From Arthrobacter sp. JZ12 (GTDB taxonomy: Bacteria; Actinomycetota; Actinomycetes; Actinomycetales; Micrococcaceae), in contig NZ_CP045246.1 of assembly GCF_035189165.1 (NCBI RefSeq), positions 1,860,001-1,924,000 of the forward strand: DNA of 64,000 nucleotides, given 5' to 3'. This document shows, one piece after another, positions 7,736 to 16,891 of this stretch; within the stretch, counting starts at the first letter, position 1, and each line of letters starts with the position of its first letter. The position numbers were made by a program, and so were the translations under genes. The notes beneath the pieces were generated by a model. That model made no database searches and was not told where the DNA came from. It saw only the letters and a program-made list of their open reading frames with translations.

Positions 7736-9273
7736 GAGGCGTACTCCCCCGTGCGAAACAGCAGCGCCGTAGCGACGTCATCCTCACTGGGCAACGATCG
7801 GCCACCCAGATCGGCGACGGTCCACGCCACTCGGAGCACTCGGTCATAGCCGCGCTTGGTGATGGCCCCCTGCTCCATCTTCCGATTCAAGGGGGTTATC
7901 GCCTTGCGTGACGGCCGCAGTTCGCCATGCAGGAGCGAAGCCGGAACCTCCGCATTGGTGGAGAGATTCCACTGGCGCAGGCGCTCGTGCTGAGCCGCCC
8001 GTGCCCCGGCCACGCGCGCTGCAACCACTGCACTCGATTCCGCCTTCGCCACTCCGGAGAAATCCTTCAGTGCCACCCTGTGCACCGTCATTTGGAGGTC
8101 CACCCGGTCGAGCACAGGGCCGGTGACCCGGCTGAAGTAGCGTCGTCGTTGCTGTGCAGTACAGTTGCACTCCCTGCCCTTGCCGCTGGCAAGTCCACAG
8201 GGACAGGGGTTGGCCGCGAGCACGAGCTGGAAGCGAGCCGGGTAGGTTGCAGTTCCAGCCGCACGATGCAGCACCAACTGGCCGCTCTCAAGCGGCTGGC
8301 GAAGTGAATCCATGATGCGCGGTTGGTACTCGGGGGCCTCATCCAGAAACAGGACGCCGCGGTGTGCACGGGAAGCTGCACCCGGGCGAGGGATGCCGGA
8401 CCCTCCGCCGATGATTGAAGCAGAGCTAGCTGTGTGGTGCGGACTTTCGAAGGGAGGACGGCGGCGCAGCTCCCTACAGGCTTCAGCACTGCCAAGGGAA
8501 TGAATCGCAGTTACTTCCATGGCCTGATCGTCGGTAAGGTCCGGCAGGATACCGGGGATGCGCTCGGCGAGCATCGTCTTGCCCGCGCCTGGCGGTCCGA
8601 CCATCATCAAGTGGTGAGCGCCGGCCGCTGCGACCTCCACGGCAAAACGGGCTTCCGCTTGCCCTGCAACGTCGGCCATGTCCCTGGGCACCGCAAGCGG
8701 ATCCTCCGCCTCCAGGTCCCTGCGAACCAGGGCCAGCTCCGGTGCCGGGAGCTCGACTTTGGCCGGATCGGCACCGAAGGCGAGGGCCACCTCGGCCAGT
8801 GAGTCGTAGCCCCGCACCACAGCCTGCGGCACGAGCGCCGCTTCTGCCGCATTCCCGTTCGCAACCACCACGTTGGTGAAGCCGGACTCCACTGCCGCCA
8901 TAACAGCGGGAAGCACACCCCGGATGGGACGAAGCCGTCCGTCGAGACCGAGTTCAGAGAGGAAGACAGTCCGGCCGCAGTCGCGAACGTCACCGGCGGC
9001 TGCCAGGGCGGACATGACGATCGCTAGATCGAATCCGGATCCCTTCTTGGGCAGTGACGCCGGGATTAGGTTTACCGTGATCTTTCGGCGCGAAAGGGGA
9101 AGCCCGGCGTTGCGTGCTGCTGCACGAATTCGTTCCTTCGCCTCGGAAAGGGAGGCGTCGGGCAGTCCCAGCAGGACAAAGGCCGGCAGGGTCTGACCGA
9201 TGTCCGATTCAACTTCCACGATGTACCCGTTGAGCCCGACGAGTGAGACAGCGTAGGTGCGTCCGAGCGACAT
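7732..9273 (-). CDS. comM: YifB/ComM-family Mg-chelatase-like AAA+ ATPase
   Basis: 513 aa. ComM is a hexameric helicase that promotes branch migration in integration of transforming DNA. There is an N-terminal ChlI/Lon-protease-like domain (residues 10-170), Walker A GPPGAGKT at 226-233, Walker B GVLFLDEAPE near 310, and the Cys cluster CPCGL with CNC near residues 360-375 typical of the family. The start ATG overlaps the yraN stop by one base and its stop overlaps dprA, so yraN-comM-dprA is one operon. Confidence 0.94.
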   Translation of the reverse strand: MSLGRTYAVSLVGLNGYIVEVESDIGQTLPAFVLLGLPDASLSEAKERIRAAARNAGLPLSRRKITVNLIPASLPKKGSGFDLAIVMSALAAAGDVRDCGRTVFLSELGLDGRLRPIRGVLPAVMAAVESGFTNVVVANGNAAEAALVPQAVVRGYDSLAEVALAFGADPAKVELPAPELALVRRDLEAEDPLAVPRDMADVAGQAEARFAVEVAAAGAHHLMMVGPPGAGKTMLAERIPGILPDLTDDQAMEVTAIHSLGSAEACRELRRRPPFESPHHTASSASIIGGGSGIPRPGAASRAHRGVLFLDEAPEYQPRIMDSLRQPLESGQLVLHRAAGTATYPARFQLVLAANPCPCGLASGKGRECNCTAQQRRRYFSRVTGPVLDRVDLQMTVHRVALKDFSGVAKAESSAVVAARVAGARAAQHERLRQWNLSTNAEVPASLLHGELRPSRKAITPLNRKMEQGAITKRGYDRVLRVAWTVADLGGRSLPSEDDVATALLFRTGEYAS

Positions 9274-9629
9274 CAGCTCACCGCCCGAAGGTGATCGATA
9301 TCCGGCTCGCCCAGACCGTCGTCAACGATGGCTACAGCGTCCACCCGGAACCCCGAGAAGCGCAAGTCGTGTGCCCGCGCCCATCTGGACGCCAGAAGGT
9401 ACAACCGTTCGAGCTTGCCCGGCGTTATGGCTTCCAGCGGATGACCGAAGTTCTCCGAGGACCGGGTCTTGACCTCAACCACCACCAGGGTGGCGCCGTC
9501 GACCGCAACCAGGTCGATCTCCCCAATGGGACACCGCCAGTTCCGGTCGATGATCCGCAGCCCTGCATCCTCCAGGAAACGGGCAGCAAGATCTTCACCG
9601 CGCCGGCCCAGTTCGTCTTTGGTTTTCAT
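9273..9629 (-). CDS. yraN: UPF0102 protein YraN, predicted nuclease fold
   Basis: 118 aa. The motifs LGRRGEDLAARFLEDAG, GEIDLVAVDG and VVVEVKTR form the PD-(D/E)XK-like core of the YraN family, usually annotated as a putative endonuclease; the biological role is not established. It is first in the yraN-comM-dprA operon. A large inverted repeat lies just 5 bp upstream of its start codon. Confidence 0.88.
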   Translation of the reverse strand: MKTKDELGRRGEDLAARFLEDAGLRIIDRNWRCPIGEIDLVAVDGATLVVVEVKTRSSENFGHPLEAITPGKLERLYLLASRWARAHDLRFSGFRVDAVAIVDDGLGEPDIDHLRAVS

Positions 9630-9634
9630 GCAAA

Positions 9635-9675
9635 CACCTCCGGGTCCAGCCTGCTGCAGGCCGGATCCGGAGGTG
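9635..9675 (-). terminator. imperfect hairpin between the DUF2469 gene and yraN
   Basis: CACCTCCGG and CCGGAGGTG close a stem that continues with TCC/GGA and GCC/GGC and small mismatches around a 7-nt loop. It follows the upstream gene but abuts the yraN ribosome-binding region, so it may be either a terminator or a leader structure that hides the yraN start. No U tract is seen. Confidence 0.55.
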
Positions 9676-9733
9676 CTGGCGGGTCATGCTATGTGCATAA
9701 CGCCCGATAAATGGAAGAGGTGTGGAGGGGTGA

Positions 9734-10060
9734 TCAACCGCCCAATGAGCCGTCCTTCGGCATTGGAATGTCGTCGTTCTTGGCCAGCTCCTCCACGTTG
9801 ACATCCTTGAAGGTGATGACGCGTACCGTCTTCACGAAGCGGGCTGTCCTGTAGACGTCCCACACCCATGCGTCGTTCAGGGTGAGGTCGAAGTAGATCT
9901 CACCATCGGCGGAACGGGCCTGCAGGTCTACATGGTTGGCGAGATAGAAGCGCCGTTCGGTCTCAACCACGTAGTTGAAGAGACTGACCACGTCGCGGTA
10001 CTCACGGTAGAGCTGCAGCTCCATGTCAGTTTCGTAGTTCTCAAGATCCTCGGCGCTCAT
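9734..10060 (-). CDS. DUF2469 family protein
   Basis: 108 aa from the ATG at 10060, where homologues start (MSAEDLENYETDMELQLYRE). A GTG at 10084 would extend it into rnhB. The core EYRDVVSLFNYVVETERRFYLAN is the hallmark of DUF2469, an actinobacterial family found downstream of rnhB, including in M. tuberculosis. It is acidic and cytosolic, with no catalytic motif that I recognise. Function unknown. Confidence 0.88.
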   Translation of the reverse strand: MSAEDLENYETDMELQLYREYRDVVSLFNYVVETERRFYLANHVDLQARSADGEIYFDLTLNDAWVWDVYRTARFVKTVRVITFKDVNVEELAKNDDIPMPKDGSLGG

Positions 10061-10067
10061 GGACCCA

Positions 10068-10781
10068 TCATCCCCCAATTTCACCTGCGGGTTCGTTCAT
10101 GTCGGGCGCGGCGCTGCCCAGCCGCCATGTGCGGCGGTGCTGATCGGAAGCGCCAAGTTCATCGATCGCCGCTCGGTGCGCAACGGTGGCGTAGCCCTTG
10201 TTGATCTCCCAGCCGTAACCTCCGTAGGCATCCGCCAAGTTGATCATGATGCGGTCCCTTGCCACCTTGGCGAGGACACTTGCCGCGGCAACGCTCAAGC
10301 ACTGAAGGTCGGCCTTGATTTTAGTGTGTACCGGCGCATTGCAGCTAACTTCTTCAATCTCAACATCCTCGAAGAGAGAGACCTGCGGTACCGGAGCAAG
10401 CCAGTTGTGGTTGCCGTCGAGGATGACCGCATCGGGTTGTACGTGCGTGCGTACCTGCGCCCAGGCGCGATTACCCGCTGTCCGAAGCGCTGCCATGAGG
10501 CCTATCGCGTCGATTTCCGCTGCCGTTGCGTGACCCACTCCATAAGCCAACGCCCACCGCTGGATCCGGGGAACGAGTGCCTCCCTCTCAGCGGCACTGA
10601 GGAGCTTGCTGTCCCGCACCCCGCGCAATCCCTTCGCACCGGAAAGGTCGACGACGACAAGTCCCACCGTCACGGGCCCGGCCAGTGCACCCCTGCCAAC
10701 TTCATCACAACCTGCAACGAAGCGGTGACCCTGAGCTAGGAAGGACCGCTCGTATCGCAGGGTTGGAGCTTTGCCCGTCAC
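10068..10781 (-). CDS. rnhB: ribonuclease HII
   Basis: 237 aa. It cleaves RNA in RNA-DNA hybrids and misincorporated ribonucleotides. The active site is visible: D26 and E27 in GCDEVGRGALAGP and D122 in VILDGN, with a later acidic residue in the KIKADLQCLSVAAAS region. The ATG overlaps the lepB stop upstream by ATGA. The order lepB-rnhB-DUF2469 is conserved across actinobacteria. Confidence 0.95.
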   Translation of the reverse strand: MTGKAPTLRYERSFLAQGHRFVAGCDEVGRGALAGPVTVGLVVVDLSGAKGLRGVRDSKLLSAAEREALVPRIQRWALAYGVGHATAAEIDAIGLMAALRTAGNRAWAQVRTHVQPDAVILDGNHNWLAPVPQVSLFEDVEIEEVSCNAPVHTKIKADLQCLSVAAASVLAKVARDRIMINLADAYGGYGWEINKGYATVAHRAAIDELGASDQHRRTWRLGSAAPDMNEPAGEIGG

Positions 10782-11584
10782 GGTTCAGACAGTTCCCTTC
10801 CGGACGTCGCCTGGGAGGTATCGGGAACACCCTCGAACACATCCGGGTAGTTCCCCAGGAAACCCATCCGCCCGAGTGGCCACGCTATGACCGCGGCCTT
10901 GCCCTCGATGTCCTCGGCTTCGACAAAACCCTCCCCCGGCTTGTCCCGGTTGGCGCGTGAATCTGCCGAGGCGTTGCGGTGGTCCCCCATTACCCAGAGC
11001 TTCCCGTCCGGGACGGTGACGTCGAAGGGGATGTCGGACGGATTGGCGTTCGGGAAGAGATAGGGCTCATCGAGCGGCTCGCCGTTCACGGTTATGCGGC
11101 CATCTGCATCACAGCAGATCACCCGGTCGCCTTCCAGTCCAATGACTCGCTTGACCAGATGCTGCTGGGACTCGTCAGGGAGAAGGCCGACAAAGATCAG
11201 GGCGTCCTTGAACCAGTTGCTTGAGACGGTGTCTGGTTCCGGCTCGGGAAGCCAGCCCTGGGTATCCCTGAAGACGACGACGTCGCCCCGCTCGAGCGCG
11301 AAGGGCTCAGGCACCAACTGATTGACGAAGATGCGGTCGTCAATCTGCAGCGTGTTCTCCATGGATCCCGATGGAATGAAGAACGCGCGGAACAGGAAGG
11401 TCTTTATGAGAAAGGACAGCAGCAGCGCGACGGCAACAATAATCAGGATTTCCTTCGCCCAGCTGCCCAGGCTGCGGGCAGCCGACCCGTGCGACGATCC
11501 GCCGGCTCCCGTGCGATCAGCACGGTGGGTGCCTGAACGGCGTTCCGTGCCGTCGTTGGGGTTCCCTGAGTGGGCTGTTGCCAT
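10778..11584 (-). CDS. lepB: signal peptidase I (second of two)
   Basis: 268 aa from the ATG at 11584; a longer reading to 11695 would run into the neighbouring lepB gene. It cleaves signal peptides of exported preproteins outside the membrane. Low-complexity N-terminus (1-40), one transmembrane helix (about 45-66), nucleophile S74 in FFIPSGSMENTL, general base K145 in LVKRVIG, and the GDHR box (WVMGDHRNASADSR). It overlaps rnhB by ATGA and lies 25 bp after the other lepB. Confidence 0.94.
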   Translation of the reverse strand: MATAHSGNPNDGTERRSGTHRADRTGAGGSSHGSAARSLGSWAKEILIIVAVALLLSFLIKTFLFRAFFIPSGSMENTLQIDDRIFVNQLVPEPFALERGDVVVFRDTQGWLPEPEPDTVSSNWFKDALIFVGLLPDESQQHLVKRVIGLEGDRVICCDADGRITVNGEPLDEPYLFPNANPSDIPFDVTVPDGKLWVMGDHRNASADSRANRDKPGEGFVEAEDIEGKAAVIAWPLGRMGFLGNYPDVFEGVPDTSQATSGRELSEP

Positions 11585-11609
11585 TGTGTGCGGTTCCTTC
11601 GCTGTACGT

Positions 11610-12311
11610 TCAGTGTTGGGCGGCCAACGAGGACCGGTCGGATGGTCTAGGAATGGCAGCAAAACGTGCGAAAGGCCAGAGCACCTGGGTTGCACGACCT
11701 ATGACCCGCTCCTCCAGAACCAGGCCGCCGCCGGGAGCACCGAGCAGACCCCGCGAGTCGAACGACTCGGACCTGTGATCTCCCATAAGCCACAACCTAC
11801 CCTCCGGAACAACGACCTCGAAGTCGATGTCGCTTGGCGCGTCCCCCGGGAAAACGTAGGGCTCCTCCAAGGCGTTCCCGTTGACGGTCACGCGGCCGGC
11901 GGCATCGCAGCACGCGATGGTATCTCCTCCGACTCCGATCACACGCTTCACATACACCGTCTCGCGCGATCCGACTCCGAAGAAGTGGGCCGCATCGGCA
12001 AGCGCCTGTTGGAGGCCGTTCTCACCCATTGGCGCGAAGGAACCCCTGCCATCGAAAACAACGACGTCGCCACGCCGGATCTCTCCGAAGGCGTAGTCCG
12101 TCCGGGAGACCAAGACGCGGTCGTGCTCGGTAAGGAGCGGCTCCATGGAACCGGAGGGAATGAAAAAGACATCCACCAGGAGAGCACGCACTGCGATAAC
12201 GGCAACACAGGCCAATGCGACACCGTAAAACACGAAGCGCCAGCCCGCATTACCGGGCCAGCGCTTTGTGTGCTGCCTGGATGCCTTCCGTTCGACGGAC
12301 AACTCAGGCAT
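11610..12311 (-). CDS. lepB: signal peptidase I (first of two)
   Basis: 233 aa. A single N-terminal transmembrane helix (about 26-47) precedes S55 in FFIPSGSMEPLL, the base K122 in YVKRVIG, and WLMGDHRSESFDSRG. Both catalytic residues are intact. It is clearly diverged from its downstream neighbour, so this looks like an old tandem duplication, comparable to the clustered sip genes of Streptomyces, and the two may divide substrates. It follows rplS by 12 bp. Confidence 0.94.
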   Translation of the reverse strand: MPELSVERKASRQHTKRWPGNAGWRFVFYGVALACVAVIAVRALLVDVFFIPSGSMEPLLTEHDRVLVSRTDYAFGEIRRGDVVVFDGRGSFAPMGENGLQQALADAAHFFGVGSRETVYVKRVIGVGGDTIACCDAAGRVTVNGNALEEPYVFPGDAPSDIDFEVVVPEGRLWLMGDHRSESFDSRGLLGAPGGGLVLEERVIGRATQVLWPFARFAAIPRPSDRSSLAAQH

Positions 12312-12323
12312 CAGAAACAGGAA

Positions 12324-12683
12324 TTACTTGGCGGTCTTCGGATCGCGCTTTTCCTTGATCTTTGCAGCCTTGCCGCGCAGATCACGCATGTAGTACAGCT
12401 TCGCGCGACGAACGTCGCCCTTGCTTACTACCTCGATCTTGTCGATCACCGGGGAGTGCACCGGGAAGGTACGCTCAACGCCGACACCGAAGCTAACCTT
12501 GCGGACGGTGAAGGTCTCGCGAACGCCGTCGCCCTGGCGGCCGACTACGAAGCCCTGGAAGATCTGAACACGGGTGTTCTTGCCTTCAACGATGTTCACG
12601 TGAACCTTGAGGGTGTCACCCGCGCGGAACTCCGGAACATCATTGCGCAGCGATGCTGCATCCACATTGTCGAGAATATGCAT
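12324..12683 (-). CDS. rplS: 50S ribosomal protein L19
   Basis: 119 aa from the ATG at 12683, with GAGGAG 7 nt upstream; the reading can be extended 8 codons but homologues start [13 protein letters not shown]. Family motifs [40 protein letters not shown] and [17 protein letters not shown] are all present. L19 sits at the 30S-50S interface. It appears to have its own promoter and a leader of about 170 nt rather than being joined to trmD. Confidence 0.97.
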   Translation of the reverse strand: MHILDNVDAASLRNDVPEFRAGDTLKVHVNIVEGKNTRVQIFQGFVVGRQGDGVRETFTVRKVSFGVGVERTFPVHSPVIDKIEVVSKGDVRRAKLYYMRDLRGKAAKIKEKRDPKTAK

Positions 12684-12862
12684 GTGTTTGCTCCTCGTGA
12701 ACGCCACAGGTCATCCACGTTGATCACAACGCCAAAGACCTGCAGGCAGGCAATTGCCGTTGAAGATTAGTTACCGGTTCGCCGTCTGGCGGATTCCGGT
12801 GTGCCCTCTGAGTTGGCTACGCTCCCCCTGTGGCAGGCGCGTACCAGTTGGCACGATCTTCA

Positions 12863-12892
12863 ATTATGCCACAAGCGCGGCATCAGGCAGAA
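12863..12892 (-). promoter_or_regulatory. candidate promoter for rplS
   Basis: On the minus strand TTCTGC, an 18-nt spacer and CATAAT occur just past the trmD stop. This would give rplS a leader of about 170 nt. Only the -10 is a good match, so confidence is limited. Confidence 0.4.
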
Positions 12893-13677
12893 CCTTCGGA
12901 AGGCACCTGCGTCCGCGTCAGCCTCCCACCGACGACGGCGTAACCCGCCTCCGCGAGAACGGCGAGATCGGCACGATCCAGGGTAGCGGCGTCGAGCAGT
13001 TCGAGCAGATCCGGACGCCGAAGGGCTGTCCGGCGCAGCTGCTCGTCCCGCCGGTGCCTCGCGATGCGCGCGTGATTACCGCTGAGGAGGACCGCCGGCA
13101 CTTCGAGGTTCCGCCAGGCCGACGGCTTGGTATACACGGGGTATTCGAGGAGCCCGTCAGAATGTGACTCTTCAACGAGGGATTCGGGGTTTCCCACAAC
13201 GCCGGGCAACAGCCGCGCAATCGCCTCCACCATCGCCAGAACCGCTACCTCCCCGCCGTTCAGGACGTAGTCTCCGAGGCTCAGCGGACGGACATCGAAC
13301 GAGTCCTTTGCCCACTCCAGAACCCGCTCGTCTATGCCCTCATACCGACCGCAGGCGAAGACGATGTGCTGCTCCTCAGCCAATTCATGGGCCATGGCCT
13401 GGGTAAACACTGCTCCGGCGGGCGAGGGCACTATCAGGACAGGACGCGATCCGCCCCGCACGCTCTCCAGAGCCTGTGCCCACGGCTCGGGCTTCATCAC
13501 CATGCCGGCCCCGCCGCCATAGGGTGTGTCATCCACCGTCCGGTGCCGGTCCGAGGTGAAGTCGCGCAGGTTGTGGACGGTCAGGTCGAGCAGGCCGTCC
13601 TGCCGGGCCTTCCCGATCAGGGACAGATCAAGCGCGGCAAGGTACTCCGGGAAGATACTTACGACGTCGATGCGCAC
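12883..13677 (-). CDS. trmD: tRNA (guanine-N1-)-methyltransferase
   Basis: 264 aa, GTG start overlapping the rimM stop by one base. It methylates G37 of tRNAs to prevent frameshifting. SPOUT-class motifs: [11 protein letters not shown] at the start, [31 protein letters not shown] and the trefoil-knot region [17 protein letters not shown]. The C-terminal RRPDLLELL region is present. The length is normal. Confidence 0.96.
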   Translation of the reverse strand: MRIDVVSIFPEYLAALDLSLIGKARQDGLLDLTVHNLRDFTSDRHRTVDDTPYGGGAGMVMKPEPWAQALESVRGGSRPVLIVPSPAGAVFTQAMAHELAEEQHIVFACGRYEGIDERVLEWAKDSFDVRPLSLGDYVLNGGEVAVLAMVEAIARLLPGVVGNPESLVEESHSDGLLEYPVYTKPSAWRNLEVPAVLLSGNHARIARHRRDEQLRRTALRRPDLLELLDAATLDRADLAVLAEAGYAVVGGRLTRTQVPSEGSA

Positions 13678-14285
13678 TAGCTGCCCGACGCCTTGCTGTC
13701 CGGTTCCTCATCGCTGTCTGCCTCGGGCCCGTCACCGGCATCGTCCGCGGCGTCGGCGGCCTCTGCCTGATTGGAACCGGGAAGGTTGAGCTCAAGCAGG
13801 CCCTCCGGCGGCGTCAGCAGAACGAAACCCCCCTCAAGATCGATCTCGGGAACAATCTCCTCCACGAAGGGGATGAGGATTTCCTCACCGTCCGGACGTT
13901 CGATCACGAGCAGGTCCTGCACGGTCATGGTGCGCAGGGCACTGACGCGTCCGACGACGTTGTCCCCCACTCTCGCCTCAAGGCCCACCAGTTCGTGTTC
14001 GTACCACGAATCGTCGTCGTCTTCGGTTTCCTCGGAGTCGATGAACAGTTTCGCCCCGCGCAGGAGTTCGGCGGCATTGCGGTCGGGTACCTCGGCAAAG
14101 CCTAGGACAAGAATGTCCTTGTTCCACCGTGCACTTGATACGGTCAACGGCCCGCGGGCTGCCGGCTCCACGCGAAAGACCGCGCCTACCTCGAAGCGTT
14201 CCTCCGGGGCATCCGTGAAGAGCTGAACTGTTACCTCGCCGCGAATGCCGTGCGGCTTGCCGATTCTGGCAACCTGCAGATCCAT
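13677..14285 (-). CDS. rimM: 16S rRNA processing protein RimM
   Basis: 202 aa from the ATG at 14285 (GGAG 6 nt upstream); a longer reading to 14321 crosses the terminator. RimM assists maturation of the 30S head around S19. The N-terminal beta-barrel has [20 protein letters not shown]; the PRC-barrel has [20 protein letters not shown] and [13 protein letters not shown]. An acidic Ala/Asp/Glu-rich tail of about 35 residues is added at the C-terminus. Coupled to trmD. Confidence 0.95.
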   Translation of the reverse strand: MDLQVARIGKPHGIRGEVTVQLFTDAPEERFEVGAVFRVEPAARGPLTVSSARWNKDILVLGFAEVPDRNAAELLRGAKLFIDSEETEDDDDSWYEHELVGLEARVGDNVVGRVSALRTMTVQDLLVIERPDGEEILIPFVEEIVPEIDLEGGFVLLTPPEGLLELNLPGSNQAEAADAADDAGDGPEADSDEEPDSKASGS

Positions 14286-14317
14286 GTGTTCTCCGGTTCG
14301 TTGTCTGGAACGTAATC

Positions 14318-14361
14318 GCAAAAAAGTCCGGCCCCAACACCTGCGTGATGGGGCCGGACTT
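14318..14361 (-). terminator. Rho-independent terminator after khpA
   Basis: A 13-bp perfect stem (AAGTCCGGCCCCA with its complement), 12-nt loop, is followed on the minus strand by a run of T residues. It lies 19 bp beyond the khpA stop and about 33 bp before the rimM start, so it separates rpsP-khpA from rimM-trmD. Confidence 0.85.
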
Positions 14362-14379
14362 CAGGCATATGTACTGCTG

Positions 14380-14622
14380 TCAGCGACGGCGGTCGGTATC
14401 CACGACGTCGACCCGTACCTGCTCACCGTCCGCCAGTGCGGCGATCACGGTTCGCAGGGCGCGGGCGGTTCGTCCTTGACGTCCGATTACCCGGCCGAGG
14501 TCCTCCTGGTGAACACGCACTTCAAGAGTCTCTCCGCGGCGGTTGGACTTGGCCGCTACCCGCACGTCATCGGGACTGTCGACGATCCCGCGAACGAGGT
14601 GTTCGAGCGCTTCAGCGAGCAA
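14380..14622 (-). CDS. khpA: KH-domain RNA-binding protein KhpA
   Basis: 80 aa with a TTG start one nucleotide after the rpsP stop (TAA A TTG). The N-terminus LAEALEHLVRGIVDSPDDV matches the family start and supports the TTG. GRVIGRQGRTARALR is the KH GXXG loop that contacts RNA. Its place after rpsP is conserved in Gram-positive bacteria. Roles proposed for KhpA elsewhere include sRNA binding and cell size control. Confidence 0.93.
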   Translation of the reverse strand: MLAEALEHLVRGIVDSPDDVRVAAKSNRRGETLEVRVHQEDLGRVIGRQGRTARALRTVIAALADGEQVRVDVVDTDRRR

Positions 14623-14623
14623 T

Positions 14624-15028
14624 TTACTCAGCCTCGGCGGCTTCAGCCTCGGACTCGTCAGCCTTCTTTGCCTTGGGCGTGATGGCCTCAGGCACGATGA
14701 CCGAGCCCTTCTCGGGAGCCGTGAACGGCTCCTTCGGGGCCTTGGTCTTCAGGGTGCCTTCCTGGCCCTCGATGCCCTTGAACTTCTGCCAGTCACCGGT
14801 GATCTTCAGGATGGCGGCAACCTGCTCGGTGGGCTGTGCGCCAACGCCGAGCCAGTACTGGGCACGGTCCGACTTGACCTCGATGAACGAAGGCTCCTCG
14901 GTGGGGTGGTACTTGCCGATCTCCTCGATGGCACGACCATCGCGCTTGGAGCGCGAGTCCATGACGACGATGCGGTAGTACGGGGCGCGCATCTTACCGA
15001 AGCGCTTCAGGCGAATCTTTACGGCCAC
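14624..15028 (-). CDS. rpsP: 30S ribosomal protein S16
   Basis: 134 aa from the GTG at 15028 ([22 protein letters not shown]), with AAGGAG 11 nt upstream; a longer reading to 15094 has no family support. [19 protein letters not shown] and [21 protein letters not shown] complete the family core by about residue 80. The remaining ~50 residues are a Lys/Glu/Ala-rich tail, as is usual in actinobacterial S16. S16 binds 16S rRNA early in 30S assembly. Confidence 0.96.
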   Translation of the reverse strand: MAVKIRLKRFGKMRAPYYRIVVMDSRSKRDGRAIEEIGKYHPTEEPSFIEVKSDRAQYWLGVGAQPTEQVAAILKITGDWQKFKGIEGQEGTLKTKAPKEPFTAPEKGSVIVPEAITPKAKKADESEAEAAEAE

Positions 15029-15202
15029 TTGTGTGGTCACTCCTTGTTGATCAAAAGGGCGAACTCCGGTTTCTGCTCCCGTGGGGCGGGCCATACATTA
15101 GGGAGTTCTAGAGGACACAATGCACGCAGAGAGAGGGGCTGCGCAGATTGGGTACTGGTCCATTGTGCCAGACGTTGGCACATCCGGGCGACTCGGCAAC
15201 GG

Positions 15203-16090
15203 TTACTGCACCGCGACGCGCAACTTGTTACGCCAGGGATCCTCGAACCGCAACTCCTGTCCGGTGTGGTGATGCTCCACTCCGACACTTTTCAGCCGCT
15301 CGGCAAGCGCTCCGACCTCATCGGGATGTGGCACGTGGATGAGCACCTCGCCGAGGCCGAGGGTGTCCTTGCGCGGCCCGGCCCCCCGGCTGTTCCAGAC
15401 GTTCATTGCCATGTGGTGGTGATAGCCCCCTGCGGAGACGAAAAGTGCCTGCCCGTGCCAGCCTGCGGTGCGCTCGAAACCCAGTGTTCCCACGTAGAAC
15501 TGCTCGGCAGTAGGCACGTCGCCGACCTGCAGGTGGACGTGTCCGACGTCGGCGGCTGCCTTTTGCTGGCCACGCACCGATTCTTCGGTCAGGTTCGCTT
15601 CGAGGTACTGGCGCGGTGGCAGCGCGACGTTGTCCATGACCACGGTGCGCTTCCCGCCCACCTCAGTCCAGTTCCATGTGTCCCGCGGCTTGTCGAAATA
15701 GAGCTCAATGCCGTTACCCTCAGGGTCCGAGAAGTAGAAGGCCTCGCTGACCAGGTGGTCGGCGCTGCCGACGTACCGGCCTTCCGTCGACTGGGCAGCT
15801 TCGGCAGCGGATGCAACGGTGGCAGCAAGGTCCGAGCGGTCGGAAAAGAGCAGCGCCGTATGGAAGAGTCCGGCCTCGGTGGGAGCGGGCAATTTCCGCC
15901 CGGCCGCAGGTGCCAGATGAATGAGGGGAACATTCGCCCTTCCCAGATAGAGGCCGCCGTCGGACTCGGCGATGTCCACCAGCCCCAGGGCCTTCCGGTA
16001 GTAGCCGGCCATCCGGTCCAGGTTGCCGACCTTGAGCATCACGGTGCCCATCGCCGTTTCTGCAGGAAGCAGGTCCTGAATAGCGTTCAT
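15203..16090 (-). CDS. two-domain VOC (glyoxalase/dioxygenase fold) protein, CatE-like
   Basis: 295 aa from the second of two adjacent ATGs, 5 nt after GGAGG. It has two vicinal-oxygen-chelate modules: residues 10-140 (MGTVMLKVGNLDRMAGYY, HTALLF, SDPEGNGIELYF) and 180-295 (VGHVHLQVGDVPTAEQFY, GGYHHHMAMNVW). These resemble extradiol catechol-2,3-dioxygenases such as Bacillus CatE. Candidate metal ligands are the His of HVHLQVG, the His of HHHMAMN and a Glu near EELRFEDP. Substrate unknown. It is inserted between rpsP and ffh. Confidence 0.82.
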   Translation of the reverse strand: MNAIQDLLPAETAMGTVMLKVGNLDRMAGYYRKALGLVDIAESDGGLYLGRANVPLIHLAPAAGRKLPAPTEAGLFHTALLFSDRSDLAATVASAAEAAQSTEGRYVGSADHLVSEAFYFSDPEGNGIELYFDKPRDTWNWTEVGGKRTVVMDNVALPPRQYLEANLTEESVRGQQKAAADVGHVHLQVGDVPTAEQFYVGTLGFERTAGWHGQALFVSAGGYHHHMAMNVWNSRGAGPRKDTLGLGEVLIHVPHPDEVGALAERLKSVGVEHHHTGQELRFEDPWRNKLRVAVQ

Positions 16091-16165
16091 CATTCCTCCA
16101 AGGAAGTTGTTCCTGTCAGTGCCAACTACTTGAAGCTTAAAGTTATTCCCTGCACCGATATCTGT

Positions 16166-16876
16166 CTATGGTGATGCCCCGGCTCCCGCCGTATACCCTC
16201 GCACGAAGGCCCTGATCAGCGCGTCTCCCTCGTTGGTGTCCTGAGGCCGGTGACCCCCGCCCACCACGTGGTGTGTGGCGCCGGTGTCCGCCAGGTACCG
16301 GGCAACCTCTTCGTAGAGCGGCTCCCAGCCCCCGGTCAGCACGAGCGTGGGAACGCCGGGAACAATGTGGAGCGGCGCGGTCCAGGGAGGCGCCTGCAAG
16401 CGAAGCCGCCGCGCATTACGGCTGCCTTCGCAAGCTGCCGCCGGCGACTCAACCGCATAGGCCGCTCGGGCCAACTCACGGTCAAATTCCTCGTCGTTCA
16501 ACTGGCCGCGCCTGGCAAACAACGACTCGACCCGCGAACGATAGGCGGCCGTGGCCGGCAGCGTGTCGGTGAGGGAAAAGCACGCCGGCTCAGCCAACAC
16601 CAGCGACCGCACCAGATGTGGCTGCTCGACGGCAACCATCATCGCGGAAATGGCGCCCTGTGCCGCCGCAACCAGGTGACCGCCATCCCCGAGCGCCTCC
16701 GCCACGATGCTTTGGTCAGCACCGAAGTCCGTGGCGAGCGGTTCGGCAACAGAGTCGAAGCCGTGGCGGCGCACGAAAAGGCAGTCGAACTCCAGCGCCA
16801 TACCGTGCTGCCGCGGCCAGGCGGCAGCCCCAAAGGCATCGGCTCCATGCACGAAGACAACGCGCTCACTTCTCAT
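16166..16876 (-). CDS. alpha/beta-hydrolase-fold protein lacking the usual Ser nucleophile
   Basis: 236 aa. FVHGADAFGAAAWP looks like the oxyanion-hole HG motif, PTLVLTGGWEPLYEE like the acid strand and HHVVGGGHRPQDT like the catalytic His region. The nucleophile elbow, however, reads HLVAAAQGAISA, so the usual GxSxG serine position is Gln (about residue 73). Hydrolase activity is therefore doubtful and a non-catalytic role is possible. It lies with the VOC gene between rpsP and ffh. Confidence 0.7.
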   Translation of the reverse strand: MRSERVVFVHGADAFGAAAWPRQHGMALEFDCLFVRRHGFDSVAEPLATDFGADQSIVAEALGDGGHLVAAAQGAISAMMVAVEQPHLVRSLVLAEPACFSLTDTLPATAAYRSRVESLFARRGQLNDEEFDRELARAAYAVESPAAACEGSRNARRLRLQAPPWTAPLHIVPGVPTLVLTGGWEPLYEEVARYLADTGATHHVVGGGHRPQDTNEGDALIRAFVRGYTAGAGASP

Positions 16877-16891
16877 GAGATCAACCTAGGG

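Noticed and set aside
11322..12770. 482-aa plus-strand open frame opposite lepB, lepB and rplS
   Set aside because: It is the shadow of three certain minus-strand genes in GC-rich DNA and has no recognisable motif or ribosome-binding site.
14543..16174. 543-aa plus-strand open frame opposite rpsP and the VOC gene
   Set aside because: Antisense to well supported genes; composition follows the third-position GC of the real frames.
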